The notes beneath the pieces were generated by a model. The model saw only the letters and a program-made list of their open reading frames with translations, ran no database searches and was not told where the DNA came from. A stretch of 64,000 nucleotides of DNA from Rhizophagus irregularis (taxonomy: Eukaryota > Glomeromycota > Glomeromycetes > Glomerales > Glomeraceae): contig NC_089438.1 of assembly GCF_026210795.1 (NCBI RefSeq), positions 1,075,501 through 1,139,500 on the forward strand, in the 5' to 3' direction. Made by a program: the position numbers and the translations under genes. This document shows, one piece after another, positions 12,371-24,681 of this stretch (the stretch's first letter is position 1; every line of letters starts with the position of its first letter).

Positions 12371-13629
12371 ACTAACTGATTGTTATTGTTAAAAATGGAA
12401 AGATTAAAAATAAAAAGGAAAAGCCAATACTTAAACCAGAAATCGATGGCAAAACTGGTAGTGGGAATCTTAAAAGGAAACTGTTCAAAATCTAATTTTA
12501 TGTTAAGGTTAATGTCAACATTTTCGTTCGATCGATCGTCCGTACAAAATGACTTAAAGCAAACCTACGCACAATTACCATCCATCTGTGCAAGGGATGT
12601 TTATATATGTTTTAATTTTCGCCAAAAAAAAAAAAAAATTGTGGAAGAAATAAATAAATAAAATTGTTTTTACTATTATTTTAAATTTTAAATTATTTTA
12701 AATGATGGTTTCAGAAAAATGATAAATTGCTGCGGCAACGTCACCAATTTGAGAAACTTTTTTTGTGGAAAATTCGGTTGGCTTTTTACCATACCTAACA
12801 TATGGGCTCACTTGATGAATGTCGATCATTTTGGCGTTAATTTTATCATCAAGTAAGCCAAATCCGCCCATATGAATTTCGAGTAAAAAATTAAGGCCAT
12901 AAAAATTCATGTGATCTAATATTGTAATTTAATTGGTTAATAATCTTTTCCACATTACGTAATATGTCATGTATAGAATATAAAATCAACCTAAATTTGC
13001 AAATCCATAGTTAGTATGTGATTTTCTCCCTCTGTAATTTTGTATCGTATCGGAAGTTTTCTGCCTTTCTTAAAATAATAAAAAAAAAAATAAAAAGAAA
13101 TATATGTCATGTATAATAATATCTCATGGTCAGCTATCTAAATAAAAACTATATCAGGAAGTTTAATTAAACTATTAATTGATTTTTTTTTTTAAATCAT
13201 AATAGATACCTAATAGTGAATCGCTTTTATATAGACCACAATATTAGAAAATAGTTCACACATTTTTAGGTGCCTAGGAGAACTTTCTTTTTTTTTTATT
13301 ACTTTTTTTTATATTCATCCATTCTCACACATATTTCAGTTACATTTGTTATTCTTGTAATGCTATTAAACTTTCAAATTAATGCCCTATAAAAACTTCC
13401 TTATACTAGTATGAGTAAAAAAGTTATAATAGCCAATAAATAAAATAGTAATTATTATTTATAGTTATTACTGTATAATAATTCAAATAGTAATAATGCC
13501 ATGATTTACATAGTTGACCGCTCACCCAATGGCGCATCTCAAATTAATTGTTTACATAATTATGATTAAGTTAATATGAAAATTTCTTAGTGATGTAGAA
13601 ATTAATAAAGAGATAAAGGGGTGATATTA
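12371..13629. other. Spacer with two weak coding-like stretches
   Basis: A plus-strand Lys/Arg-rich stretch at about 12394-12660 and a minus-strand open stretch at 12698-12910 are present. Neither has a recognisable domain or clear splice context, and the second has an unremarkable sequence. They could be relics or chance frames. The rest is AT-rich. Confidence 0.25.
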
Positions 13630-14030
13630 CTAGGATAACTGTTTTATGTACCAATTATCTATACTACCACTGAATTTCCATTCAGTATCCTTGTCATTAT
13701 TGAATGGTCCATAATGTTTACCTTGTTCAGTTGTTGCTTCGACAGAGAATGTTAGACTGTAATCTGTTATTAAATCGTATAAATCAATATGAAAACCATG
13801 GCGAGCCCATGAACTTCCAGATTGTAAATTCTGGCAATGTACCTAACCACAATTTGTTATGGACCGAAACTGTATGGCCTACATAATACATATAGAATTA
13901 TTAGAACATAAGAACATACAATTAATTTTTTGCCAAAGTATATTTTTTAAACGTATTTATATTCAATAGGGGACATAAAAAGGCCAATTGTTATGCTAAA
14001 GATGATGAGTATGATTAGGTTGTATTTCAT
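13630..14030 (-). pseudogene. Two-exon small secreted protein with an in-frame TAG
   Basis: Exon 1 (14030-13953, 26 codons) encodes a signal peptide or membrane anchor: MKYNL, then a run of Ile/Leu/Phe. An in-frame Met also exists upstream at 14069. A 74-nt intron (donor GTTTAA, acceptor TATGTAG at 13879-13880) joins exon 2 (13878-13630) in phase 0. Exon 2 ends in TAG and encodes a beta-rich sequence with DYSLTFSVEATTEQGKHYGP followed by FNN. One in-frame TAG interrupts it at 13843-13845. The SLTF...GxxYGPF pattern recalls jacalin-like lectin strands, but the later jacalin motifs are absent, so that is a weak analogy. It is either a freshly inactivated gene, a readthrough gene or a sequence error. 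Confidence 0.55.
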
Positions 14031-14149
14031 GAAGAGAAAAATGTTGGTTAGATGTGAACAAATTTTCATGATTTTTATGGCAAAGGTGGAGGTTTATATA
14101 TTGGAATTTTAAAATATGTATGAAACTTGAACGATCTTTTGACATTATT

Positions 14150-15540
14150 TAAATGAGCCAAAGATCAACCAACTGCTGATGGCATGATTTCATACTAGAT
14201 TGACATCGTTAGAACAATAACAAATTACGAATGTTATCATAATGTCGCAAATATGGGTATATCAGTATCCAAAGAAGACTTTTCCTTGTTAGCAGGATGC
14301 ATTAAAGTTAGAAGAAGAACGTATTGAAATTTTAACCAAAGCTGGTATGAAGTCAAAAGATATAGATAAAGATATTACAAGTTTTTAGAAACGAACCGGG
14401 TGATGGGTGCCTTTATAAGAGGAATAATGATGAAATGTTTAAAATACAAAAAGCAAATAGAGACTGAAAATAAAGTCATTTTAATAAAAATAAAGCACAT
14501 AACTACATTAATAACCAAGAACAAAATTTTATACTCAATTCGATGAAAAAGTTAAAGAATCAATCATTAAAAAGAAAATGATTATTTTAGTAAAGTGTCC
14601 CCAAGTCAGTATTTATTTAATAGTGAAAGAGACGCTCACGAAGGAGATGACATAAACAAAATGATAGAAAACAACAATTTGTTTATAATCCAGTCGGAAT
14701 AGTATAATCCATCCTTGAATAAAGTTATTTCTTCGATGATTTCGACAACTTCTTGAGTATTCTCAAAATCCAGTGACGAGCATAATGTAACAATGGAGTG
14801 ACATGGAACCAATAAAATTACCAGCAAAAGGAAAAGGTACGAATAAAGATAAATTCAAATTAAACCAATCCCCAGAGATTGAAGTAATAACACGGAAGCT
14901 GATAATGGCTTAAATAAATTAAAACATAGATCAAAAGGGTCTATCCAGACCAAAAGGGTAAAGAGCCTACAATATTATGCAGGTGCATAAGATTTTTTAA
15001 AAAAATTAATCACATATAACATGAAGTCTGATCAACTAAGTCGATTAGATGATTATAAATTACATCAATATAGAAAACGTATTAGGTTGGAGCCATTTTA
15101 TTTTTGAGATTTTAGTCCTTCCCAATCAAATTATTTTATTTATAATATATACCATTAGGAAATGATGCCATTTCTGGTCATTCTCTTAGAATGTCAACTA
15201 ACCAAATTAGAAAAAATGTTGAACGGACATTTTCTATTGGCTTCTTTACAGAGAAGCCAGAGATAATTTCAAAATATCAAAAACAGCCTAACCAGGTTTA
15301 GAAAGTTATACAACCGGATAAATAAATGCAAAACTCAAACAAATAAGAATTAATAAAGGACCAAAATTAGAAAGATTATCGATAATAAAGAGAATGGAGA
15401 GTAAAATATACGATGTCAATGGAACTAGACGTGTTCACAAGACGATCGAGAAAACACGTATTGATAACAGAAAGAGACGTATTTAAACTATATTGAATTA
15501 TCAATAATCATCAAGTTGAAATAACAGCCTTTAAAATTTC
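14150..15540 (+). other. Decayed coding-like DNA of unknown family
   Basis: The stretch has balanced codon-like texture rather than the monotone A/T of its surroundings, but it is broken by many stops and frame changes. Recognisable pieces on the plus strand are an acidic segment near 14297-14385 (containing LEEERIEILTKAGMKSKDID), a segment near 14597-14690 (NSERDAHEGDD) and one near 15410-15490 (MELDVFTRRSRKHVLITERD). I cannot assign a family. It may be an old gene or transposon relic. Confidence 0.3.
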
Positions 15541-17125
15541 TTAAAATATTAATTGTTAAAACTGGTACAAAATGAGTAATCGCAATGAGGTTATTGTATT
15601 ACAAATCAAAAGAATTTAATACATACATGCCATATGACGGCGCTGACACTAAAAGGAATGTAATGAATAGTATTAGGAAATGAAACAAACAGACTTTACA
15701 TAAAAATATCGAAATAATAGTAATGGAGATTTTAATGAATCAATAGATAAAAATAATTTCGCATATAAATGTTTTTATGTAAATTTACTGGACAGAAGCT
15801 AAGTGGTTCGGCTGATTATTTTTTTACATAAACTTATCTACCTCTTATAAATTACGGTACTTTGTTTTTTAGTTAAATTCCAACAGATAAAATCATTTAT
15901 TTGTTTAATTACATTATCGCTAGGCTTATTCTTCATCATCACATCGAAAAAATTTTGGTATTTATATTATAAACAAATACAGTGTGACAAAAAAACCAGA
16001 AAATTATTCACGTGATAAAAATGCATGTTATAATGTTATACGCTCAAAATAAACCCAACTTACATTGTGTAAATTGTATAGTAAACCTGAAACCCAAGGC
16101 TACATTTTAAAGTTATAAACACTTACATATCTTTTGAAAAAATTAGCAATGATTATTTATTTCAAAGCAAAAATACAACAGAAAATTAAATTACATTTAT
16201 AAAACATTTGTGGATTAGATTTAATTTAAAATACTCAAATATTGTTAAGAATAATGCTAAAAAATAAATATCAAAAATTCTACAGTAAAGAAACATTTAT
16301 AAAATGATGGGAATTTTATTTTATCATAATTTCGGTATATATTAAAAAATGCTAATAAATGGTTCAAATTAAAAGAATGCGTGTAGTTTACTTAAAACAA
16401 AACCAATTTTTATCATTTAAAGTATAGAATAAACTTAAAAAGTAAAAAAGCACTAGAGTCCAAAATGTAGCCCCGATATTCGAGAAAATTAACTACAAAT
16501 GTTGATTATAAAGAGAAATTTGACATAAAATTCATAATAAAATTCAAGATATAAATAAAATTCAAGAAAATTCTAATTTATAATAAATGGGAAAAATGCA
16601 AATAAAAGAAATTCTTTAACAATATAAAGCATTTTATGTAAAAAAAATATAAATTTGCTCTAAAATAGTTATAAAAAATTTATAAATAGCAAAAATATAA
16701 TTATAAGTTTAATTATAGAAAAATTACTAAAATAAATTCCATATTAATAAACTTTCACATATAATTTGATAAGATCGTCATGGTGTTATGATCAATTTTT
16801 TAATTCCGGTTTTTTTTGTAACACGCTGTATATTTTTAATCGCTTATCAAATAGATACCGGAACTTTTCGGATGTACTTATCAATCATATGCGTCGATTG
16901 CGTCGTGTAACAAATTTATCATTAATTTTGATCACATGAACGAATTTTAATTGATTCAACAAAAATGTTGTTACACAATAATGAAAACAATTAATGCTGT
17001 GTTCATCCGAAAACGCCGGAGTCCGGATGTTTAAAATATAAATTCACACGCTTTAGTAAAGTTCATAAATACCAAAAAAAAGAAATATTTTTTATTTTTT
17101 TTTTTTGAAATAATAAAACAATAAA
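15541..17125. other. AT-rich spacer upstream of the F-box gene
   Basis: No gene is recognised. One TCACGTGA palindrome lies at 16008-16015. Immediately upstream of the F-box ATG there is a TATAAATTC element near 17037-17045 and a long A/T tract (about 17080-17112), both plausible core-promoter features by position only. Confidence 0.35.
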
Positions 17126-18586
17126 ATGGCATATAAACTTCCAACTGATTGTTTAAATGAAATTTTTGAATATTTAGAGTTCGATAAATTCACTCTACAC
17201 TCATGTTTGTTAGTTAATCATCATTGGTGTGAAATTTCTGTTAGTATTTTGTGGAGGAATACTTTGAATATCAAATTTGGTTATAGGAATTCATTCAAAA
17301 CAAAATCATCAATTCTTAGTACATTAATTGCTTGTCTTCCTAATGAATCAAAAAAGCTCTTGCATGATAATGAAATTTTCATTTCAACACCTACTTCAAA
17401 ACCATTGTTGTTTAATTATGCATCATTTTGCAAAATTCTTTCAATTTATCAGATTAATAAGATGATTAATAGTGTCCTCAAAAATAGCCTATTAGATTCA
17501 AAAGATGGAAATAGTTTAGTTGTAAATGAAATTATCAAAATGTTTGCAAGTCAAATTACTTCATTGAAAAAATTAACTTATACTTTTTATCATAATAACC
17601 GTAATATTTCTTTCCCTCATTTTCCCGGAGCAAGAGATCTTTCAGAATTATGTGTTAGTTCAGATCTTTCTTCAGATTTTTTTTATCAATTATCTCAAAT
17701 ATGCCATAATTTACAATCTATTTCAATAAAATTTTATGATAGTATTACAAACGAGTTAAATGAATTAATTTCTTCACAGAATAATTTAAAAAATTTATAT
17801 TTATCAGCTTCTGATGGAAGTTGGGCAGATATTATACCTACTATAACAAAGCATTCTCATACAATAACAAAATTAAAACTTTATATTGATGTTAGTAATT
17901 CATCATACTTATTTGTCAGTTCATTCCCAAATTTACAAGAATTAATAATCTCATCCTTTGATGGAGTATTTGAAGATTTTAAAAAGTTACAATATGTTAA
18001 TTTTTCAAAATTACAAATTTTAAAAATTCCTTATAAATGTCCAAAACCTGAGTATTTAATGAAATTTTTAGAAAATAATGGAAAGAATCTTAAAAAGTTT
18101 TATATAGGTGGAAGTGACAAAGCTTTAAGGTCATCTATTGCTAAATTTTGTCCAAACCTTAAAAGTCTTTTCATAATATTTAGAAATGGTGAACTAGAGG
18201 TACTAAAAAATACACTTAGCAGTTGTAAATACTTAGAAAGTATTAAAATTTGGTGTGGTACAGATTATTTATCTGAAAAAGAAGTATTAGAAACTGTTGC
18301 AAAATATTCGCCAAGTAATTTTTGTGAATTAAAAATACATCATATTATTATAGATTCAGATGCATCTCCGGATTATTTAGAATCATTCTTTATAAGCTGG
18401 GAAAGAAGAACACCAAAAAAATTACTTTCATTTATAATTATTGTTGATGCGGAATTTGATTTTACTTATAGTTGTGAAATTTTAGAAATAATAGAAAAAT
18501 ATGATGATTTAGGTATAATTAAATTTATAACTAAAAGTGAGGAAGAAGAAATCGAAGAAGAGGAGGAGAGCTATGATTTTAAATAA
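17126..18586 (+). CDS. F-box protein with leucine-rich C-terminal region
   Basis: An intact single-exon frame of 486 codons. Residues about 4-45 form an F-box: LPTDCLNEIFEYLE, then a Cys/Leu stretch, VNHHWCEISVSILWRN. Such a domain binds Skp1 and makes the protein a substrate-receptor candidate of an SCF ubiquitin ligase. The rest contains irregular leucine-rich-repeat-like segments (for example NLQSISIKFYDS, NLKNLYLSAS, NLKSLFIIF), typical of the target-binding part of large fungal F-box families. The last 15 residues are a glutamate-rich tail (EEEEIEEEEESYDFK). The start is the first ATG after an A/T-rich leader with a possible TATA element 80-90 bp upstream. A decayed relative lies 2 kb downstream. 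The target protein is unknown. Confidence 0.9.
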   Translation: MAYKLPTDCLNEIFEYLEFDKFTLHSCLLVNHHWCEISVSILWRNTLNIKFGYRNSFKTKSSILSTLIACLPNESKKLLHDNEIFISTPTSKPLLFNYASFCKILSIYQINKMINSVLKNSLLDSKDGNSLVVNEIIKMFASQITSLKKLTYTFYHNNRNISFPHFPGARDLSELCVSSDLSSDFFYQLSQICHNLQSISIKFYDSITNELNELISSQNNLKNLYLSASDGSWADIIPTITKHSHTITKLKLYIDVSNSSYLFVSSFPNLQELIISSFDGVFEDFKKLQYVNFSKLQILKIPYKCPKPEYLMKFLENNGKNLKKFYIGGSDKALRSSIAKFCPNLKSLFIIFRNGELEVLKNTLSSCKYLESIKIWCGTDYLSEKEVLETVAKYSPSNFCELKIHHIIIDSDASPDYLESFFISWERRTPKKLLSFIIIVDAEFDFTYSCEILEIIEKYDDLGIIKFITKSEEEEIEEEEESYDFK

Positions 18587-18649
18587 CTTTTTATTATTTT
18601 GAAAAATAAGCTTACTTTATTTAGGAAATCTAGTTTAGCGATGAATAAG

Positions 18650-18745
18650 ATTATTGTCAGTAACGTTTAGACTAGCATGTATAAATAGTTTTGAATTGTG
18701 TAATATATTTTCTGCTGGCGCCTAATTTATTTCATGTTAGCGTAA
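18650..18745 (+). repeat. Dispersed repeat, copy 2
   Basis: This segment contains 'taacgtttagactagcatgt', 'ataaatagttttgaattgtg' and 'tctgctggcgcctaattta', homologous to 9925-10020. It begins about 60 bp after the F-box stop codon, so it may supply the 3' end of that transcript. Confidence 0.6.
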
Positions 18746-19034
18746 GCTTTCTTTTGCTTTTTGTTTTCAGATTATTAAGGTTATTATCGGTAGCTATTTT
18801 TTTTTATCATTTTTTTTTGATCAGATAACTGTTATTATTTTTTTTAAATATATTTTTTTGTAATTATTTTTTTGTTGTTTTTTTACATAAATTTATTATT
18901 ATAACTGATAATGATTTATTTTAAAATTATTTTTTTTAATTAACATAAATTATTATTGTTATGTAAATTTAAAAATAAAATTTATATTATAATAAACTAA
19001 ATTATCAATAAAAAAAAAAAATCTTAGATCAACT

Positions 19035-19830
19035 GAGATGGCCGGTGCCACGGCAATTACCTTTTTTCCCAATTCTTATTATTAATAATAATATTATTTT
19101 TTAGGTTGTATCGAGCTCAATAATAGACTGACATAATTCACTTATCTATCTATTAAAAAAATAGTGTTTGTGTGACTAACATTTAGATTAGCCTGTATAA
19201 ATTCTTTCTCCTTTTTCTTTTCCTTTTTTTTTCTAAAAATATTTCTTTTTTTCCCTCTTACTTTTTTTTGTTTTTTTTTCATTATTTTTCTATTTATATC
19301 TGGTTTTTTTTCCATAGTGGCACAAAAAAAAATCTGCTGATTTCAAAAATTATGTATAACGATTTTATTGACTAGATTATACCAAAACTGAAAATTTTTT
19401 TTTTTTTTATTTTTTTTATTAAATAATCTTATTGTTTCAGTATTTTTTTAGGATATATTGTTTTTTGATCTATTTTTTTAAACCGATTTCTTTCTTTATC
19501 CTTATACTTTTCCCCAAATTTTTTTTTTCGAATTTTTTTTTATTTTTCTTTTTTCAACCCGATTTTTCTCTTTGTCCCTCCCCACAAATTTTTTTTTCGT
19601 TTTATTTTTTTTCGTTTTTATTTTTTTTTCAAGTTGGCTTTTTTTTCACCTTTTCCTTTTTCGGTTTGACTTTTTTTTCAAACCGAATTTTTTTCCACAA
19701 ATACATTCTTTCACCATTTAGGTTTAGATCGATGCTGCACCGCTACAGCAATTGCCTTTTTTCCTGATTCTTACTATTAATAATAATATTATTTTTTAGG
19801 CTGATAGAGTAACATAATTAATTATTTATT
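19035..19830 (+). repeat. Duplicated segment flanking a T-rich tract
   Basis: The segment at about 19035-19150 (gccacggcaattacc, cttttttcccaattctta, ttaataataatattattttt, taggttg) recurs at about 19731-19830 with the same order and a few changes. Between them are a third, partial copy of the dispersed repeat (19165-19200) and about 500 bp of T-rich low-complexity DNA. The long Phe-rich open frame through that tract is a composition artefact. The arrangement fits tandem copies of a mobile element with a low-complexity tail. Confidence 0.5.
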
Positions 19831-20624
19831 TTTGTAAAAATAGATCGTTATAATTAATATTTCTGGGGAATTGTTTTTTTTTTTCATGTCAATAGTTCGT
19901 TATAATTAGTTTTTCTGGGATTGTTTATTTTTCATATTATTAGTGAGATATTTTTTTATTTCTATAACAATAGATTGCTATAATTAATTTCTTTGAGATA
20001 TGGTAACAAATATATATGTATTTTTCTTCAACAAAGGATGTAATTTTTTCTAATGCTACAATGGAATTTTTTTAAGATAAGAAAAAAGATTTTTTTGTAC
20101 TGTAAATTATAAATTTCACAATACTGCAACATTTGTTTCGTGTGATAAATAAAATTTGCATTTAATAGTAATATTTCATATACTGTATAACACTCGCACA
20201 CAATTCATTATTATTTAATCGTATAAATTGTGTAATTTATTACATTTATTTCCTACTAATACCATTATAATAATAGTCAAAAAAATTAGACTATTCACAC
20301 TGCATTATAAGTATTTATTATTATTACTCTCTTACTTGACTTATCAGCAGAATATGAATTGTCTTTAGACAGATTTTCTTGAACTCGTATCATCCCCGCC
20401 GCAACGTGACAGGTTGCGTCTAGACGTCTAGTGTTTATACTAAAAAAATTTTCATATGTAAATGATGTAAAGTAATTAATAATATTTGGCTGTGTAAGCC
20501 ACAGCCACATGAGCCACTTATTATATCTATTATGTTTTGATCAACATGTTTGAAACAAAGCTGTTAATTTTCTTATTTTAATAGCCGAAATTCTTTAACC
20601 TTTTTTTATTATATTTTTTATTCT
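19831..20624. other. AT-rich spacer
   Basis: No gene is seen. Motifs of the form 'aatagatcgttataattaat' recur between 19840 and 20000, resembling the degenerate repeat at 10260-10340. A GC-richer patch near 20395-20510 has small inverted repeats (TGGCTGTG...CACAGCCA, 20488-20508). Confidence 0.35.
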
Positions 20625-21660
20625 TAATTGATTTAATGAGGTTTTTGAATATTTAGAAGGAGACAGATTAACTTTGTATTCATGCATGTTATTAATCGCC
20701 TTTTCATTGAGAATTTTATGGAAAGGATAGTAGGAAATATAATCATTTGACTTATTATACCTTAATTACCTATTGATGAGTATAACGAATTTGTTATCTT
20801 TTTTTGAACTTACTGTAAGACCGAATAAATTCAATTAAAAAAAATTAAACAAACGTGACTTACAATATGTAAATAATCTGTTTGTCTTCTAAAAAATAAA
20901 AGGAAAATTACTAAATTCCATATCTTCAGTGAAATGTCTTTTGGCAAAATGACCATTCAGGGAAATGACCATTCAGAAAAATGGTATTTCAGCAAAATGG
21001 CACTTCAGTGAAATATTCTTTGGCAAAATTGCTTCAGCAAAATGGATTTCAGTAAGATAAACTTTGGCAAAAAGTCTGGATACTAAAAAATGTGCTTTCT
21101 GCATTAATAAATAAACTTTGCAGTATTATATTATTGCTACTAATTACTAGATTCAAATTTTACAAGAACTTGAATTATCTTTTTACGAATACTTTTGTGT
21201 TTTGATGAATTAAAATAGGCTGCTTTTCCAAAATTATAAATTTTATAAATTAAGTATGCATTTCCAAACAAAATTTATTAAAAAAAAGGTATTGTATCTA
21301 GGTACAGTATTGATTTTAATTTATTAAATCTATCCAAATTTAAAAACTATTTTAATACTTTCAAGTTATTTTTCCTAAATTTGGCTGAAAGTTTTCTAAG
21401 CTTGTAAATATTTAAAAAGTATTATTATTTGGTGTGAGCATGAATTTCTTTGCGGATTACATTTGTGATCTACAATCAAAATTACTTCCAGAAGAATTAG
21501 ACTCTATTCTTAAAAGTTGGGCAAATCATATACCAAAAATGCTGCTTTCTTGGTAGTTTGTAATTCTAATGCAAATCATATTGTGGCTCTTGGTAACAAA
21601 GAATTTAATATATTATCAAAATCTTTTTTAATACAATTATATCTTAAGTAAACATTGTTT
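20625..21660 (+). pseudogene. F-box protein relic
   Basis: The 5' part (about 20630-20730) reads EVFEYLEGDRLTLYSCM, matching the F-box start of the intact gene at 17126 (EIFEYLEFDKFTLHSC), followed by a remnant of the ILW segment. The 3' part (about 21430-21560) reads PEELDSILKSWANHIPKMLLS, corresponding to the intact gene's LESFFISWERRTPKKLLS. The middle is replaced by AT-rich DNA and a minisatellite, with stops and frameshifts throughout. The same orientation as the intact gene suggests a tandem duplicate that has decayed. Confidence 0.6.
20927..21080 (+). repeat. Minisatellite inside the F-box relic
   Basis: Degenerate units alternate between 'ttcagcaaaatggcac' and 'ttcagtgaaatattctttgg' types, about 13-27 bp apart, over roughly 150 bp. 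The repeat lies between the two recognisable ends of the F-box relic, so it arose or was inserted after, or as part of, its decay. Confidence 0.6.
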
Positions 21661-23557
21661 TTATATTTAATTTATTTTTCATGCCCAACAAGAATATTTT
21701 ATTATAAAAAACTTGTATTTTTTTCACTCAGTTTTTTTACATGGTCCATCACTATGAATCTATTGATTTCCAAATGAATTATTATTACTCTTGATTATTT
21801 CACAATAAAAATAATGATCATTATGCAATCTTTTAGAATATATTTAGTTAACAATAAATGATAAAGAAGTTAAAGGATTAATTATAATAAAATTTAATTA
21901 ACTAATAATAAACAAACACCAAAGTAACAATTCGCAAATTACTAAAATTTGCTGTGGTAAGGTTTATAATAAATACCACAATAAAAATAATTGTAAAAAG
22001 ATAATCTTTTACTCTCTTACTTTTTATACTCTCAATATTCTCTATGAATTTGTTTTTGAAATAAGCCTCAACTTATCTAACTTATATTTACTGAATTACA
22101 AAAGTTAACATAACATATTTAATTTCTATTTTAGATGGAAATACTACTAATATATAGAAGCCATGCATTTTTGATAATTTTTTGATTTAATTAGTAGTGT
22201 AAATTGAAATTTTACACTTGGCATATTATGAGAAATAAGTATTTCTTGATCATGTGATTTTTAAGTGTACGATACACAGAGTCTGGGGCTTAGACAAATA
22301 AATTAAACCTATTGTTACATGACAAATTTTATTATGTGGCTTTTCTTTTTCCTTGTTACTATATATACAGGGCTTTGCCTTTTGCAAATTGTTTGATTCA
22401 CTTTCTCCTTCCTTTTCTTACTATTACCCTTATTTTTTTTAAAAACAATGGTTTTTAAATTATTATTTTCATTTTAATATTATTATAACAAATAAAACAT
22501 TGATTAATATATTAGCAATAATCCATTAAATATGGAGAACTATATCTCAGAATATATATATAAATGTGTTAGAAACAATCTATTATGATGAAAACCAGGT
22601 CAAAATTTTAAATATATATATAGACTTTATTTTAAATAGAGAATAGTTTACTTTATTATATATACTCTTCAAAACTTACTTTTCAAGTCATACAAAACAA
22701 ATGGTTCCATTGAATTTGGAGGAATAATATTGTTTTCAGCAACATTTTGTAATCCAACTTTAGCATTATTCTCATTTGGTGTACTATCAACTACTTTTTG
22801 AGGCACAAGTATTACATTTGGCATTTTGTAAAGTTTTAGAAGGATTTCAGTATCAGAAATGACTTTCTGATTCTTTAACAATCTTACAAGATTCACCAGA
22901 ACTTTCAGTAAAAAATAAGAAGGAATAAAAATTAAAATCTTAATTTATTTTAAAATTATCTATTAAAATTATTGTTTCTATAAAATTATTTATTTGATAA
23001 TTCTACACTCCAAGATACAACCAAGATACTATTCAAGATACCTTTTAATATACACCTCTCCTTTGATGAAATTATTCAATATTATTATAATTCTCATCTT
23101 ACAAGTATTTGGGACTAAATAGTATATAATCAACCATGCTGCAGAATTAAATTTATTAGTGAATGTATTTATCTAAATGATACCTCTTCAGGATAAAAAA
23201 AGCAAACCTATATCCAATTTCCAAACCTAAATAATGGGAATGTAATCTCCTATATAAAATAATAGGATGTATTATTAATTCTTTTTATAATATACAGTAT
23301 TTCTTATATTTAAATATAGCTAATACATAATGATATATTGAAATCTATTTTTATTTCCTCTTTATTTATTTTACATCATTCCTATATCATATAAAATAAC
23401 ATACAACCTTATACATATTAAATATGGTGAATTTCAAAAATATATCATTCATATGCACCTTTTTATTATGTTCTTATATTTTTCAGTTCAATTTTTTGAC
23501 TATAATCACCAAAGAAACATAGAAACAGAACTAAACCTGTTAATAACAATCTCCTTA
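21661..23557. other. AT-rich spacer with one weak minus-strand exon candidate
   Basis: Nothing is confidently annotated. A minus-strand open segment at about 22900-22671 encodes NENNAKVGLQNVAENNIIPP and ends at a consensus donor GTAAGT (22672-22677), so it might be one exon of an unrecognised or decayed gene. No partner exon was found. Confidence 0.25.
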
Positions 23558-24060
23558 GTATGAAAATAATTTACCAATTTTTAATGATTATTTTGTTGAA
23601 AATTTTCATAGTTCTATCAGAAGTCATACTGTTGAATCAAGTAATGCATTGCAAATAATTCAAAAAGCAAAAATTATTGATGCTGAAAGAAATATTAATT
23701 CTTTTAAAGAATCCTTTATTAATTCAAGAAATCCAACTATTTCTGCACATGCACATACCTATTTAATAATTCACAGAGCAGTAACTGTGATGGATTTGAT
23801 TGCTTAGTTTCTTCTTTATAGTATTTTTAGTTTTGTCATTTTTAAAAGAGAAAATAGGTTTACCTACAAAACTATCTCTACTTTTCCAAACTATTCAGAA
23901 AGCAAATAATATGACATTTAAATCATGTTCTATGACTTATTATGCTGAAGAATATATATGATTTCTGGCATGATAAAAGTTCAAAATTGTTAGAATGAGT
24001 GCAAGATTTTCCAATACTATCAATGTCATTGAGATTTAACAATATCTTTTAAGAAGCAAA
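23558..24060 (+). pseudogene. Exon relic upstream of the kinase-like tandem repeat
   Basis: After a possible acceptor (CCTTAG near 23553-23558) an open stretch of about 83 codons follows. It includes YENNLPIFNDYFVENFHSS, then SSNALQIIQKAKIIDAERN and SAHAHTYLIIHRAVTVMDL, ending in a stop near 23805. Further coding-like segments (LPTKLSLLFQTIQKANN, near 23858-23910) continue in other frames with stops. The family is not recognised. Its position 5' of kinase-like fragments in the same orientation suggests both belonged to one gene. Confidence 0.4.
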
Positions 24061-24681
24061 AAACCAAAAAAAAAGAATAAACTTAATGTTTAATGATAAA
24101 CAAAAAAGCAACTTTAGTAAAAAACACACTAATGTTATTTTAATGTTATTAAGGGCATATCATTTACAAAAAACATTCATCATAGAGTATTATATATTTT
24201 ATTACAAATGGAACAGAATACTCAAATCTATCAAATATGGCCAGAGACTATCTTGCCATTCCAGATTTATAATACTTTTTGTTCCATGTAAAAATTTAGC
24301 TCTCTAATAATATATTAATCAATCAGAGTAGCTGATCTTGGATTGTCAAGAAAGCTTAGAGAGATTAAATTATCATAGTTTAAATTTATAATAATATTTT
24401 ATAGCAACAAATGCATTCAACTATATGAACAAAATATCCAAGTCTATCAATATGGCTAGAGACTATCTTGCCATTCCAGATTTATAATACTTTTTATTCC
24501 ATATAAAATTTAGTTCTCTAATAATATATTAATCAATCAGGGTAGCTGATCTTGGATTGTCAAGAAAGCTTAGAGAAATTAAATTATCATAGTTTAAATT
24601 TATAATAATATTTATAGCAACAAATGCATTAAACTATATAGAACAAAATACCCAAATCTATCAAATATGGCCAGAGACTAT

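Noticed and set aside
19432-19767. Phe-rich 111-residue open frame
   Set aside because: Translation of a T-rich low-complexity tract between duplicated repeats.
20295-20510. Minus-strand 71-codon frame
   Set aside because: No domain, no splice context; lies in a spacer with small inverted repeats.
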